Shown here piece by piece: positions 13,418 to 25,679 of a DNA stretch of 64,000 bases. This stretch comes from Stichopus chloronotus (lineage: Eukaryota; Echinodermata; Holothuroidea; Aspidochirotida; Stichopodidae), in assembly GCA_021234535.1 (NCBI GenBank), contig CM037838.1, positions 31,845,969 to 31,909,968 on the forward strand, written 5' to 3'. The translations under genes were made by a program, and so were the position numbers. Position 1 is the stretch's first letter. Each line of letters begins with the position of its first letter. The notes beneath the pieces were generated by a model. That model searched no databases and was not told the DNA's origin. It worked only from the letters and a program-made list of their open reading frames with translations.

Positions 13418-15960
13418 TCAAGCCCGGTCACAAATCCTAAAGTACTTGTTCAGTGCATTCTTTAACCCATTTACACTTCTTGCCATCCCTACATTCTCAG
13501 GCAACCCATTCCACTCATTCACCACCCTCTGAGAAAAGAAGTAACGAATATTGATCCTACTTTGCCCCTTATGGAGTTTAAGACAATAACCCCTAGTAAT
13601 TGTACTATTTGCAAACTTGAAAAAATCAGAAAATGATAAATTATCAAAACCATGCATGAACAATCTTGTCAGACTTGTATCAAATCTCCACGTAATCTTC
13701 TCAGCTCAAGTGAAGTCAGATTTAAGAGACGCAACCTGCAGTTATAGAGGACACCATTGAAGGCTCTAATCAATCAGGCTCCAAGCTTGAACAGCATACT
13801 CTAAATGAGGCCTAACCAACTGCTTGTAGAGTCTCACAACAATGTCTCGCTGAAGGAAACTAAAATTTCTCTTAATCATACCTAAAATCCTATTTGCTCT
13901 TTTAGCTACTTCAACACACTGCTTAGCTGGCTGTGAAGAAGAATCAATGTGAACACCTAAGTCCCTTTCAACATAAACCTCTTGCAGTTACTGTCCATTT
14001 CAAGTGTACGAATACCTAGGATTATTATTGCCAATATGCATTACCTTGCATTTGTCAATATTGAACAGCATTTGCTACTCCTGAGACCAAGTGAAAACCC
14101 TGTCTAAATCCGTCTGAAAACTTTTTGAATCACCCTCAGAGGAGACCTCAGAATACAGTTTTATGTCATCAGCAAACGTCTTGGCTCTACACACAATATC
14201 AGCATCAATGTCATTAATTGAGGACCCAACACAGACCCCTGGAGGACCCCACTAGTTACCTCCTGCCAAGAAGAAGCAGAACCATTTAAAACCACCCTCT
14301 GTTTCCTATTAAATAACCAATTCTGACTCCAGGTCAGTAAATTGCCGGCACAGATGCCCATACTCTTTAAGTAAAAGACACTGGTGGGAACCTTATCAAA
14401 AGCTTTCTGAAAATCCAGAAAAACAACATCAACATACTTTTGCCTATCCAATGAACTAGTAGCATCTTCTATGAACTCCAAAATGTTGGTGAGGTAGGAC
14501 CTTTTCTGCCAAAAGCCATGTTGAGACATTCTGATAAATGAATAACTACTGAAGAAACTAACCATAGACTTTTAACAATAGATTCCATGACCTTACAAAC
14601 AACATCAGTGAGACTGACAGGCCTGTAATTACAGAGCTCTGACTTATCTCCATTCTTAAAAATTGGGGTGATTTTAGCACACCTCCAGTCCTCAGGAACA
14701 TAACCTTCAACCAAAAATTTATTAAAGACCAGTGACAGTGGAACACAGAAATGATGAGCAAATGACCTCAACAAAATTGGATAGACAGTGGCGACGCTGC
14801 GGGTGGGGAGAGGGGCATGAGGGGGCATTTGCCCCTCCAGACTGTTTCCTGCCCCCCCCCCGTTGCCCCCCCCCCCCATTGTTCTCACCTTCCCAATCAG
14901 ATCTTGTACTCATCCAAAATTAATTTAATCACAAAACTATGTATTGGCATTGGACTGAATAAGAAAACCTCCCGGAAACCATGATTGATAAATGGCTAAT
15001 TTATGTTACACATGCCAGTTGTCATATCATGCCCGTAGCCACTTCAACAGTAGGCCAGACTGGCAAGACCAATTTTCTCTGGAATGTTTACCGTCCAGCG
15101 TAAGGGAAGGGTGGGTAGGTGGTTGTTTTCCTAAATAGTGTCGTTGTTTTCCTAAATATAGGAATAGAATGGAAGTGTATGTAGCCTATGTGTGTGAGTG
15201 TACAAAGTGGTACAGCATAAATGTGAAATGGTACTCCCAAAGAAAAAAGTTGGGAACCTTGGAGTACGGTCAACTGAAAAAATAAATAATATAAAAATAA
15301 ATAATATACCTCTCTCGGGGCTTAATTTTCCACCCAGAGATATGCTAAAACCTCAGAGTTTCCAGGGGCTTCGCCCCCTGGACCCCCATCGGGGCTTTGC
15401 CCTGACCCCACCAGGGGCCCTAAAGCGGGCCCCTGGACCCCACCCGCAAGGCCTCGCGCTTCGTGCTCGGTTTCGCGAAAGTCTTTGCCTCCCAGCATTT
15501 GCGTCTGCCCCCAGTTTGCCCCCCCCCCCCAATTCTGACGTTCTGGCGCCGTCACTGTGGATAGATTGCATCCGGGCAAGGGGCTTTACGAATGTTGAGA
15601 GAAAGCAGCTCTTTTAGAAGCATGTCGCTAGAAAATAAGACAGAGTCCAAATTTGGGAAAACACTTTTTCCAATGGCACTAGGGAGATTTGACCAATCTT
15701 CTTGTGTAAAAACTGACACAAAATAATTGTTAAGCAGTGTTGCAAGATCTTCACTGCCACTAACTACATTATCTGCATTACGATCCTTAAGAGAAACAAC
15801 AGTTTCCTTAACCTTCTGCTTAGACCTAATATAAGGAAAGAATGCCTTCGGTTTGTCCTTAGTATTATCAGCTATTCTCTGCTCGAAATTCAGTTTAGCT
15901 GTAGAGATTAACCCTTTCACTTTAAGTTGGTGAATGTTTAACTTATAAAGGTCAGAAACA
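13418..15960 (-). pseudogene. LINE reverse transcriptase remnant, interrupted
   Basis: The part before the insertion (15552-15920) reads KLNFEQRIA, KAFFPYIRSKQKVK and LSLNIRKAPCPDAIYP. The part after it resumes with YP...PLSLVFNKFLVEGYVPEDW, CAKITPIFKNGDKSELCNYR, RT blocks A and B, a shifted FADD, and the C-terminal RVVNEWNGLPENV. Missing codons, stops and the inserted element make it non-functional. Confidence 0.85.
14786..15557. mobile_element. Non-autonomous hAT transposon inserted in the LINE
   Basis: The 772-bp insert begins CAGTGGCGACGC and ends GGCGCCGTCACTG, an imperfect terminal inverted repeat. It is flanked by a perfect 8-bp direct repeat TGGATAGA (14778-14785 and 15558-15565). 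An 8-bp duplication with CAGTG-type ends is diagnostic of the hAT superfamily. There is no transposase. The interior is GC-rich, with C runs and a palindromic GGGGCTTCGCCCC near 15364. Confidence 0.88.
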
Positions 15961-16199
15961 GAGTTTACTCATCCTACAACGCCTCCACATTTTCCGCTTT
16001 TGTCTAATGGCACACCTAGCTGACTTTTTTAGTCATCCACGAAGGCCTGCTACTTTAACGACACCGAAACCTCCACGGAATATGATTATTCATAACATAC
16101 TTCAATATATCAGCTATAAAGTCCCAAGATTCTGAAGTACTTTTGCCACGCATTCCATTTATCTAGTCTATACCTTTCAATAAATTATCAATTGCCAGA

Positions 16200-16960
16200 G
16201 TGTCTGCTTTAGAAAAATTTGGGATCCTTTCCTTACTTATCAGAATTGAGCCCGCCCCTCACAGACAACATCAAAACAATCTCAAAATTGTCAGCAACAT
16301 TGGGATCAGATGTGAAAACAAGATCAAGAATATTATCACCCCTAGTAGGAAAAGAAACATGCTGGTGCAAGAAACAGTCCTGAACAACCTCAAGAAAATC
16401 AGTACCATTACTACCACTAAATTCCTTGGTCCAATCAATCTCTGGAAAATTGAAGTCACCCATGATAATAACATCACCTTTAGCAGCTTTCCTAATTGAG
16501 TTAAATAACAAATTATCATTTTCTTTCCCACTATTTGGAGAGCGGTAAATTGAAACAATTGTGACAACTGAACTAGCAGGCTGTTAGAATTATTTAAAGT
16601 TAACTCGCGCCACACAGAGTTGACAAAGGATCCTTGCAGCTCTGGTTCCTCAACACTAACAATATTATCTCTGACATACAACAAGACCCCCCCCCCCCCC
16701 CACCGAAACCCCTTTTTGGTATCAACCCTATCTTGAGGTTAAACCACATACTCAGGATAAGAAACCTCAGCACTATCAATATCATCTCTTAACCAAGATT
16801 CAGTTACACCAAATATATCTGGCTTCATATCCTCAAGGAGTACGGCAAATTCCTCCAATTTATTACAAATAGGCTACTCCTAGCATGAGTAAATATAATC
16901 TTTAACTTATCCCTGGAACTTCTAGCCTTAGATCCCTTCTTAACTCTAATTAATTTATTG
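16200..16960 (-). pseudogene. LINE endonuclease (APE-like) remnant
   Basis: The minus strand gives, in broken frames, LKIIFTHARS, then GVTESWL (catalytic Glu motif), GGVLLYVRD, and MGDFNFPEIDW (catalytic Asp/Asn motif), followed by DFLEVVQDCFLHQHV and LDLVFTSDP. This is the standard order of an apurinic-type LINE endonuclease, which nicks target DNA to prime reverse transcription. Frameshifts near 16590 and 16690 (a C run) break it. Confidence 0.8.
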
Positions 16961-17076
16961 GTATTTTTGCAACCCTTGTACTGAGAATGCCTATTGGTTG
17001 GACCAAGATTATCCTTGCTACGATTATCCTCATTTCTCATCGCCCCCAGATTTAGTTTAAACACATCTGCTCAACA

Positions 17077-17660
17077 GTAAAGTTTACCATCATTCCAAAC
17101 AGTGTGGCCCCGGTGTTACCTAAGTGTAAGCCATCCCTTGCAAACAAATCTTTCCTACCTTCGAAACTTGACCACATATCAACAAACTGTAAATGAAAAT
17201 TCAGAACACGGCAACTTAAACTGTTATTCAAATTTTTAACTTATTGGATGAGACCCTGTCATCAAATCTTGGTAACATATTACAAATAGCAACCTTTGCT
17301 CTGGTCGAAGCGAGACGACACAATAATGCATGATATCTGGACCTTATGATATCAGTTGGTTCCTTCTCTACATTATTTGTACAAACATGAATCACAACCA
17401 CTGTTCCCCCTTTCACTTTCATCTTCAATTTTGCCCCCCCCCCCCCCGCAAACACACCCTAACGTTTCCAAGTTGACCTGTCCACCCCACAGAACTCAAG
17501 ATCCATGTACCGTACTAGAGAACCTCCACACAATACCACTCGTCCCTTAGACTTTCTCCCTTCCCACAGTCCTTTGGTTTTGTCTTCATTACAGTCAGTG
17601 TCCCCTTCTTCAACAATCCCATCTTCAACAGACCAGCTTTCGATGCTGTAGACATCTAAA
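17077..17660 (-). pseudogene. LINE ORF1 remnant with SGNH-esterase-like motifs
   Basis: The conceptual minus-strand reading shows a block-I-like GGSLVRYMD after KGRVVLCG, then GTVVVIHVCTNN (GTNN changed to CTNN), and ARDGLHLG near the C-terminus. These match the SGNH/GDSL esterase blocks found in CR1-type ORF1 proteins. A stop follows WKR, and a C/G run lies between the blocks. The Gly to Cys change in the GTNN block suggests decay. Confidence 0.6.
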
Positions 17661-17804
17661 CAAATCCTGATTACAACGAGTCAGCTGTTTCTATTGCCGT
17701 TTCCAGTTAATCAACTGGTAGTGTATTTCTTGAAATATACACCAAAACAGTTTTTAATATAATATTCTTCGCTTATAGTTTGACTTAAATCATTGTGAAA
17801 AGAC

Positions 17805-17985
17805 TTGAGTCAAGTAGAGTCATCCAGTCGAGCCCTTTCCACATACTGACGAGAGTCGAGTATTTTGCACTTTCTCAAACTTCTGACTCGAGTCGAGTTG
17901 AGTCTTGTGACGCAAGTGACTTGAGTCAAGTCGAGTCTTCAAAACTCGTGACTCGTGTCCGATTCGAGTCGATTGGAGCTTTCTT
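17805..17985. repeat. GAGTC-rich pentamer tract 2
   Basis: Repeated GAGTCGAGTT/CGAGTC words just upstream of the minus-strand LINE's 5' end. The open frames on both strands are repeat artefacts. Confidence 0.7.
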
Positions 17986-17989
17986 TTGG

Positions 17990-19814
17990 CAATATATGCA
18001 CCTGTTTCTGTATGGAGTTTTACGAGCATGCGGCTAAGGGAACGGTCGGCATATTTATTTCACGCTGGAACAGTCAATCAAAACCATGGAAATTAATGAT
18101 GTGATAGATTGAGGACACAATGTTCCTGTATTTTTTTACAAACCTAAATGCTGGATTTGACAAAAAAATCCGTCAGAAAAGTATTGGTTGTCAGTACCAA
18201 CTAAGGTTGTTGCCAATACAAATCAACATTCTGTGGCACTGAGATAATATACAAGAATCATAATGGACTATGACATCTCTTTAATTTATCCTTGTAACAT
18301 TTAGAAAATGTAGTGTAGTCCGTGCCCGAGTCAGTTTTTTCCTCAGTTGTGCAACGTTGGCGATATGGAAGGGATGAGGCATGGGGTGGTCACACGTATA
18401 GGTTTAACGTTGCTGTCAAATAAAAAAAAGGTGGCAAACAATTAGGGCCTAGCACGTAAATGTAATAAGTATATGCATACATTACACAGCAAAATTCCCA
18501 AAAGTTTTTGTTCTTGTCCAGGATAATCGATGTTTTTGTTTTCAGGGGAAATCATAGCGCTCAAAAATATGTTCATCTGTTTGTGGGGAAAATACAATTT
18601 TCGTTGAAATGAGTACAAGGCGCGTGAGGCACCCAAAGAAAGTTCGGTCTTTTCATTGGTGACTTGTAGGCCTATGTCCAAACCGACGGATCCCTCTCCC
18701 GGTCCGAGGACTTGTATTGAACACAAAATAGGACACGATACGGCGAGTAGGTCACTCAAAGTTTGTGACACTACCATTTTTTTTTTTCTGAAGATGAGTA
18801 CCGGTGCCTCAACACACCCCTATAGAAATTTGCACATTCAACCAAGCTTCTAATGATTATAAATTAAAAACCTCTCTGAAAACTGAACAGGAGTAGTCCA
18901 ATCCTCATTTTCACTCCTCTGTCACAGCCTTTGACAATATGATTAGTTTTGTTTAAAGGGGAAATCGGGGTTTGACTGAGAAAATTCATCTTTAGTTGAT
19001 TTTTCTTTCTAAACTGATTGTTCACCGAAATATAGACACGTTGGGGAGGTGTTTGAAGGTAGAAGAAACGGTAATTATTGCGTTAATTACTGTTGAATGA
19101 GAACTCGTAATATTTGTCGGGTAAAAAAAAAAATAAACGTTCATGTACAAGACAAGACAGCCTCCTGTACGGTTACCGAATTTGACTCGTTAATCGAAAT
19201 TGTCCACATGTTTTGAGATTATCTTGATCATATTTGTTAGTTATAAGTCATTGTACGATACCGGTGGGGAATTTTAGTGAAACAAATTGTGAAAATAAAC
19301 CCTGATTTCCCCTTTACGTGCTCCATTTATGACGGATTAAAAGGCAGAAACACTCGGATCGATGGGAAAAAAATGCTGAGATTCCTCAGACAAGGAATAA
19401 AAAAGGCGACGTTCAGTGTTTCTAGATTTGAAGCTTTCCTTCTCTGTCATCTATAGGTTGAACTTTTCAAGTCCGTCACAAGTCACGAAAACCCTCGAGA
19501 TGTGATTCTCTCTTCTTTCTTTTCTTTTTTTTTTTGTTCACGAAGATTTGGCGTTTAATGCACCAGCATAGCATGCACAGTAAATATAGCATTAACCATG
19601 CATTGGCAAACCGTATAGACTCATCAAGAGACTTCTACAAATGGTTCATCTCTTCAATTGACACTGTGTATGACACAAGGAATGGAAAATGAATCTTATG
19701 AATGTCTGAAAGTTTAAGTGAACAAATTGTTCTTGGGCAATAAATAATAGTAAACTCATTTCTTGAAAAGAAGGCTATCGTCCTTTCTTATTTTGAATAA
19801 TCTTTTATTCGGTA
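17990..19814. other. Non-coding stretch
   Basis: Low-complexity A/T runs and no motif-bearing frame. I see nothing else. Confidence 0.5.
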
Positions 19815-20179
19815 GGTATCGATTTAATGGAAGGAGTACAACGGAGAATGACCAGGTTAATAAAAGGAATGGAGAGTAAATCATACGAAGAAAGAATTAA
19901 AGACCTAAGGTTGATGACAATTGAACAACGACATATGCGCCAGGATTTAGTAACATTTTATAATATAACACCGGGGAAAGTGGACATCAAATTAGAAGAT
20001 TATGTGGAAATTATTAGGAATTCATATTTTAATAATTAATATTTTAATTTCAAGGAATTCATATTTTAATTGAAAATGGAAAGTATGGAATAAACTACTA
20101 GAGAAAGTTGTGACTGCCCCATCACTTAATGCATTTAAGAGCGGATTGACAGAAAGCGGGATCTTCAAGGGTCAATGAC
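19815..20179 (+). pseudogene. LINE reverse transcriptase C-terminal fragment
   Basis: The reading GVQRRMTRLIKGMESKSYEERIKDLRL followed by QDLVTFYNI is the thumb/C-terminal signature of CR1-like RTs (consensus VQRRATKLI..LSYEERLK). It continues after a break as WNKLLEKVVTAPSLNAFKSG near 20080-20160. Only the 3' end is present, which is normal for 5'-truncated LINE copies. Confidence 0.75.
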
Positions 20180-20609
20180 CTCCTATCTCTTTGTGCCATT
20201 CTCTCAGAAGACTCCTTGAGCCAAGATGAGGGGGGGGGGTGACCATCCAGGTAAAGCCAGGTAAACAAATTCCGTACTGTATCAGTTAGAAAAAAATAAA
20301 AATATAATTTGTCCTTTCAAACAAACACCCTATTATCCCTTTAATCTGTTGTGCCTTAATTTGTAATATTATAAAAAGATTGCTCTTGTGAAGTCAGTAG
20401 TAGTATACCTCAACTATCCTCCCCTACCACCCCATCATCCGTTCCTACAACAGTGACGCATACCACCTTTCCTCCTTTTGATTTTTTGCTCTCCTTAACT
20501 TGTCCTTATTGCCATTGTCTTGTCATTGCCTTGCCATAATTTCCTCGCGTGTGTGTGTGTGTGCGTGGGAGGATAGCCCCTACCCGCTTATGCCATTTTT
20601 TGGGCCGAA

Positions 20610-20870
20610 ATTCTGTGCGTGCCGGAATCCCGTAACCCCGTGCTGGCGAATCCCGTGCTGGAATGTTGTGCACGAATTCTGTGCTGGCAAATCCACTGAA
20701 CTGTTTTTTAGTTCAGTGGGCAAATCCCGTCCTCGCGAATCCTGCACTGGCAAATCCTGTGCTGGAATCCTGTGCTGGCGAATCCTGTGGTGGCGAATCC
20801 TGCGCTGCCGAATCCTGTTCTGGAATCCTGTTCTGGCGAAGCCTGTGCTGGAATGCTGTGCTAGTGGTGA
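20610..20870 (+). repeat. 15-bp minisatellite
   Basis: Units GCGAATCCTGTGCTG and the shorter GAATCCTGTGCTG alternate, with a 40-bp interruption near 20690-20735. Open frames on both strands here are repeat artefacts. Confidence 0.85.
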
Positions 20871-20879
20871 GCAGACTCC

Positions 20880-22228
20880 CCTTTAGTGCGGTATATCTGT
20901 ACATTAACATAATAACTCCCCTTTTTTTTTTTACGAAAGCCCATTAGTGCAATCTAAAAAAAAAAAAAAACTATTATCTGTTATTACAGATTATTAATCT
21001 GTTATTGCAGATTGAAAATTTAAAGATGGCACTAATAATCTTTGAAAATTTGGTCACTGTTTTGTTGTATTGACTGACTCCTCCTAAGTTTAGGCAGTCA
21101 AACTTAACATTACTAAACTAAATCAAGGTTTGAATTCTGAATCATGGTCGGAGTTCTTTCCTGCCTAGCTTATCATGCTTATTTTTCGGCCCCTATGCCT
21201 CTTCGTACCACCGTTTGTGTAGAGGCGTTGCTCTTTTTGGAAGGCGATCGGTCAGATTTCGGCATATAGGCCTATTTATCCTAAGTTGGGTGTTGATTTG
21301 CTATTGAGAGTGGAGGAGGGGGGGGGGGGATCTAGTTGGCCTATTTTTTTTTTCTAAAAGTGATGTAGCCATGGTGTAAGTCGATGGAAAAAACAATATG
21401 GGTTGTGAGGATGCGTGCACTACTAGCTACACGGAGCAATCGGTTGGCGCGGAGCGTACAAGAAAATTTGGGGTTTTGCAACCCCCCCCCCCCCCCATGG
21501 TCGAAAACGACACTTCCCGTGTGTGGGTTCTAAGCTACATATATCCAGCCTTTAAATGGGGATCATATGTCTGCAATTTCTCAATTATGAGGAAATTCCA
21601 TCTATAACAAAAAAAAACATTAAATGGCTTGAGATAACATATAAAAAGTCATATAATTGAATTAATTATGCATCCTGTCTTATGTTTTGAGCACTTTGCA
21701 AACGTTGCAGCTGAACATGCTCCCCGCCAGAAGTTTTGGAAAACCTTGCTTATGTTCCAACGAACACAACTGAAATCTTATGCTAAAACAGGTGTAGCTG
21801 CATAGGTAGGCATACAATAAAATTTGCCTTGACTTTTTTCGTAATGCCCTCCATTTACGTACAGTCGTCACAAAAATGGAAAATATATAGTTAGGCCCAC
21901 AACTCGTAGCCGCAAACCTCCCCTGTTGTGCTGGTTAGCCATAACTGAGGCTATGTCTAATTAGTTTTATAAAAAAGGAAGCAAAATTACGTAAGCTACA
22001 GCAGTGGACCTAAGACTCCCCGCCTGCCAGTGTTCCCCTGCCACTACATGTAGACATTGAGCAAAGGATTGGAATGCTGGGGGGACTTAAGTATAATGAC
22101 TATGTTAATGTACCCCTCAGATTGCAGAAAATGGCACTTTTCAATTTCTCTGGCCTTGTTAATTTCTGCTAAACTTTTGTTTATTTCGTTAAGTTAAAAA
22201 ATTACACTTCAAGTCCACTAAAACTAAG
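20880..22228. other. Non-coding stretch with homopolymer runs
   Basis: G, C, T and A runs occur at 21310, 21480, 20920 and 20955. The 21847-22005 part is weakly similar to 36325-36465. No gene is supported. Confidence 0.45.
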
Positions 22229-22984
22229 GGTTGCGGTCGTTCCGCCCCTTGCCAGTTCTCCCCTAACCAGTTCTCCCCCACAATACCAGTTCGCCCCCAA
22301 GCGATTACCAGTTCCCCCCAAGACCTACCAGTTCGCCCCCTAAGTTACTGGCAATGTTATGTTAACCATTTTTTTTTTTTTTGCCATTCCGGTCTTTTTG
22401 TTGCGTCCTTTGCATGTAACTATCTGCAAAGGCTCAAAAATATACATTTTTGAGAAGAAATATCTTTCTTTTATCTTTGCGTTCATATTTTTTTTTTTTT
22501 TAAAAAAAAAACCCTTTTTTGCAGCAAATCTCTGTTTTTGGAGTTACAATTTTTTCATCATTTTTTTCTTTGGGTTTGAGTTTTTTTCAGGAACTTTTTC
22601 GGAGTAACAACTTTTTGTCCAAAATATTTTTTTCTTTACGTTCATACTTTCTTTAAAGAACTTTTTTTTTCTTTGCAGCAACGCTGTTTTTCGGAGTTAA
22701 ATATGAAACGATTGTGGTGTAAATTTCGAAAATTACACAAGAATATTAGCAGAAAAGAGTCGTATTGCTGCATGCTTTTTGGACGTGGAAGAAAATACCA
22801 CGTCAACTCTATACCTGAATAGGCTGTTAGTATAGTTGATTGCACATGTAAGTATGGCCATGTGTGCTAGTTTTTGTCAGAATTTTACGAAATATACTGG
22901 CCTAATTCCATGCCATTCTTTAAACATAAAAAAAAAACAATTTCTCAATATACCTATTTCATGACAAGTTTATTTAAGTACGTT

Positions 22985-25352
22985 GTATTCGGGGATTTTA
23001 ATTTCCCTGATATTGATTGGCATGCTTACTTAAGTGGTTCACAAGGGAGGGATTTCCTCTTGGTAGTGTGGGATGGTTTCTGGACCCAGCATGTTCTCTT
23101 TCCTATACGCGGGGCTAACTGTCTAGATTTGGTGTTTAGTACTGAGTGCAATATGGTAAAAAACGTGAATTCTGATCAAATAGGGTCTAACGACCATGAC
23201 CTTATCAGCTGTGACCTTTGTTATCGTAGCAGCTTCGATTGTACTTATAAGTTTGTTCTGGATTTAAGTAAGGCTGATTTTAGGCAAGTAAAAGAGCACC
23301 TTTCTATAGATTGTTCCACTCGTTTGTCTCACCTTAGTCCTGCTGAGGCTTTGGCAGTTTTCTGTGACATTGTCATTAATACTTTTAAACTGTGTATTCC
23401 ACTCAAGAAAGCTTTCCGTAATCATAGGCCTGTGTGGGTTTCTAGGGAGGTTCTTAGAGCTACTATAGGAAAAAGTGTAAATGTTGGCGTCACTTCAGGG
23501 TTAGTTGGAGCTCTTCAGATTTTGCTGTTTATAAGCACCAGGACTCCTAGTGAAAGATTTGGTTAAAGTGACTAAAGCAAATTTTGAGAGGAAGCTGGCT
23601 AATGAGACCAAGTTAAATCCCAAATCTTTTTATGCTTATGTTAGGTCTAAACAGAACGTTAAAGAGGGTGTTGGGCCTTTCCATGGTAAAGGGGGTACTT
23701 CAGTTAGTGAACATCAGGATATGGCTAATTTGTTGAAAATGATTATTTTGTTTCTGCCTTTACCAAGGAGTCTTCTGATACTGATTTTTCTAGAGATTCA
23801 ATCAGCTCTGTTTGCATGAAAGACTTTGTTTTCTCTGAGGAACTGGTTTGCAATAAACTTAGGAGTTTGAAAGCTAGCCTGCAAGTCCTCTGGGCCTGAT
23901 GGGATCCATCTTGCCATAGGCTGCATAAATGCTCTGAGATTTTGTCAGTTTCTCTGTGTATTATTTTTCAGAAATGTCTAGACTTGTGCTACGCTCCAGA
24001 TGACTGGCGGATTGCTAACGTTACTCCTATTTTTGAGAAAGGGGATCGGAGCTTGCCTTGCAACTATAGGCCTGTTAGTTTAACCAGTGAGTGTGTAAAG
24101 TCATGGAGTCTGTGGTCAAGGATTATGTGCTTAAGTACCTTTTAGATAGGCTAATAGTTTACTGAACTTGTCTCAGCATGGTCCTGCCTAACAGGTCATG
24201 TGTTTCTAATTTACTGAGTTTTCTTGAGGATGTCTCTTTATCTCTTGATTCTGCTCACTGTATTGATGTCATCTACCTTGATTTTCAAAAGGCATTTGAT
24301 AAAGTACCATTAGGCAGACTTATTGTGAAACTGCGTCAGTTAGGTATTCACGGCAGGTGTGCAAATTGGATCAATTCTTGGCTACTAGGTAGATCTCAGA
24401 GAGTTGTTGTCAACGGTAATTTCTCTTCTTGGAGAGATGTCGCAAGTGGAGTGATCCTCAGGGTTCTGTTCTTGTCCCAATTCTCTTCTTGATTTTCATT
24501 AATGATATTGATAGCTCTCTCACTTCTAGTATTAGTAAGTTTGCTGATGACACCGAGCTGTATCGGATAGTAAATGATGACAAAGATGCGTCATTGTTGC
24601 AAGGGGACTTGGATTAACATGGTCAAAAACTTGGCAAATGTCTTTTAATGCTGACAGATGCAAAGTTCTTCACTTTGGTACTAATAATTTGAATTATGAT
24701 TATACCATGGCTGGTAGTATTTTGAGTAGGCCTAATGTGACTTCAGAAATAGACCTAGCTGGTGTTATCATTGCAAGTGATTTGAAGCCTTCTAAGCAGT
24801 GGGCAGGTGCTCATGCTGTCAGGGCGAACAGCCTGGGTTCTGGGATTGATCAAGAGGAATTTTAGTAAGTTTAGTAAAAATATTGTGTTGAATCTGTATA
24901 AGCAGTTGGTTAGGCCGCATCTTGACTATGCTAGGCATGCATGGAGTCCCTATTATGAAAAGGACAAGTTTCTTTTAGAGCAGGTTCAGAGGAGGGCCAC
25001 TCGGCTTATTCCCGATGTACTTCATCTTACCATCATGATAGGCTTAAATGTCTGGGACTTACTACTCTTGAGTTAAGAAGGATCCGGGGGCATATATGTG
25101 GCAGGTTTTCAAATTTCTTTCTGGTAAGAATTGTCTGTCTAATTGTGATTACCTAGAGGTTTGTCGTAATTCCCGTGTTCGTGGTCATTGTAAGCTGGTG
25201 AAATGCTGATCAGTTCTCTAGGCTTCAGTGATGTGAGAAAGTTTAGCTTCTCTCATAGGGGGGGGGGGGGGGGGGTTGAATTACAGGGCATCTTATGGGG
25301 CTTTTGCCCTCCTTTGCCCTTTAACTTGTTATGTTATGTTATGTTATGTTAA
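22985..25352 (+). mobile_element. 5'-truncated CR1-like LINE with a TTATG-repeat tail
   Basis: It begins inside the endonuclease (VVFGDFNFPDIDW), passes through the EN C-terminus (LDLVFSTEC, GSNDHDLISC) and the whole RT, and ends in a G run and (TTATG)n at 25329-25352. CR1 elements end in short tandem repeats and are usually 5'-truncated, as here. Several frameshifts are visible (near 23550, 23890, 24470, 24600, 24860). It lies inside a larger inverted-repeat structure. Confidence 0.85.
23550..25076 (+). pseudogene. LINE reverse transcriptase remnant
   Basis: The broken frames show CNYRPVSLTS, YLDFQKAFDKVPLGRL (block A), SSWRDVASGV then DPQGSVLVPILFLIFINDI (block B, split by a frameshift), SKFADDTELYR (catalytic FADD), MSFNADRCKVLHFGTNN, and VQRRATRLIPDV. 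The motif order is intact but the frame is not. Confidence 0.85.
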
Positions 25353-25679
25353 TGACCAACATAACTTGATGTAAACGGCAAGAAATCACTAAACTTCAAC
25401 TAGCACAGAGTTGCTCCTGAGCTGGTTGGCCGTACGTTACATTTTGGCCTTTTGAGGCTGCTGTTCGTAAAAAAAAATGTAATCGAAAAACATTACCAGC
25501 TGTATTGGAGAAGGGTCGGGCCGAACTGGTAGGTACTTGGGGGCGAAACGACTGCCACTTGGGGGCGAAACGATTTCCACTTTGGGGTGAACTGGCAAGC
25601 GGGGGGGGGGGGGCCGAAATGACCGGGCTAACTGGTTGGGTGCGAACTGGCAAGGGCGGGCGCGAAACAAGCGGGTACC

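Larger units (their letters stand above)
13375..17660 (-). mobile_element. Decayed CR1-like non-LTR retrotransposon (LINE), split by a hAT element
   Basis: Read on the minus strand this holds ORF1 esterase remnants (about 17660-17077), an AP-type endonuclease (about 16960-16200) and a reverse transcriptase plus C-terminal part (about 15960-13418). Stops and frameshifts interrupt all parts, so it is inactive. RT block A (FLDFQKAFDKVP) and block B (GVLQGSVLGP) are at 14161-14565. The FADD catalytic motif follows near 14165-14185 in a shifted frame. A 772-bp hAT element interrupts the RT inside an IYP motif. Domain order and the ORF1 esterase are typical of the CR1 clade. Confidence 0.85.
22229..25679. 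mobile_element. Inverted-repeat-bounded element carrying the nested LINE
   Basis: The left arm (22229-22360) reads CCGCCCCTTGCCAGTTC and then repeated ACCAGTTCGCCCCC-like motifs. The right arm (25500-25679) is its reverse complement, with GGGGGCGAACTGG motifs ending GGCAAGGGCGGG. The arms are roughly 130-180 bp and contain short internal tandem units. They enclose a T-rich duplicated stretch (22478-22545 and 22632-22700) and the LINE. I found no clear target duplication or transposase, so the class is open. Confidence 0.55.

Noticed and set aside
15198..15617. 139-residue Pro-rich open frame
   Set aside because: It spans the GC-rich interior and right end of the hAT insert and continues into the LINE antisense strand.
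20500..20947. Cys-rich open frames (CAGESCGGESC type)
   Set aside because: Repeat translation of a 15-bp minisatellite, open on both strands.
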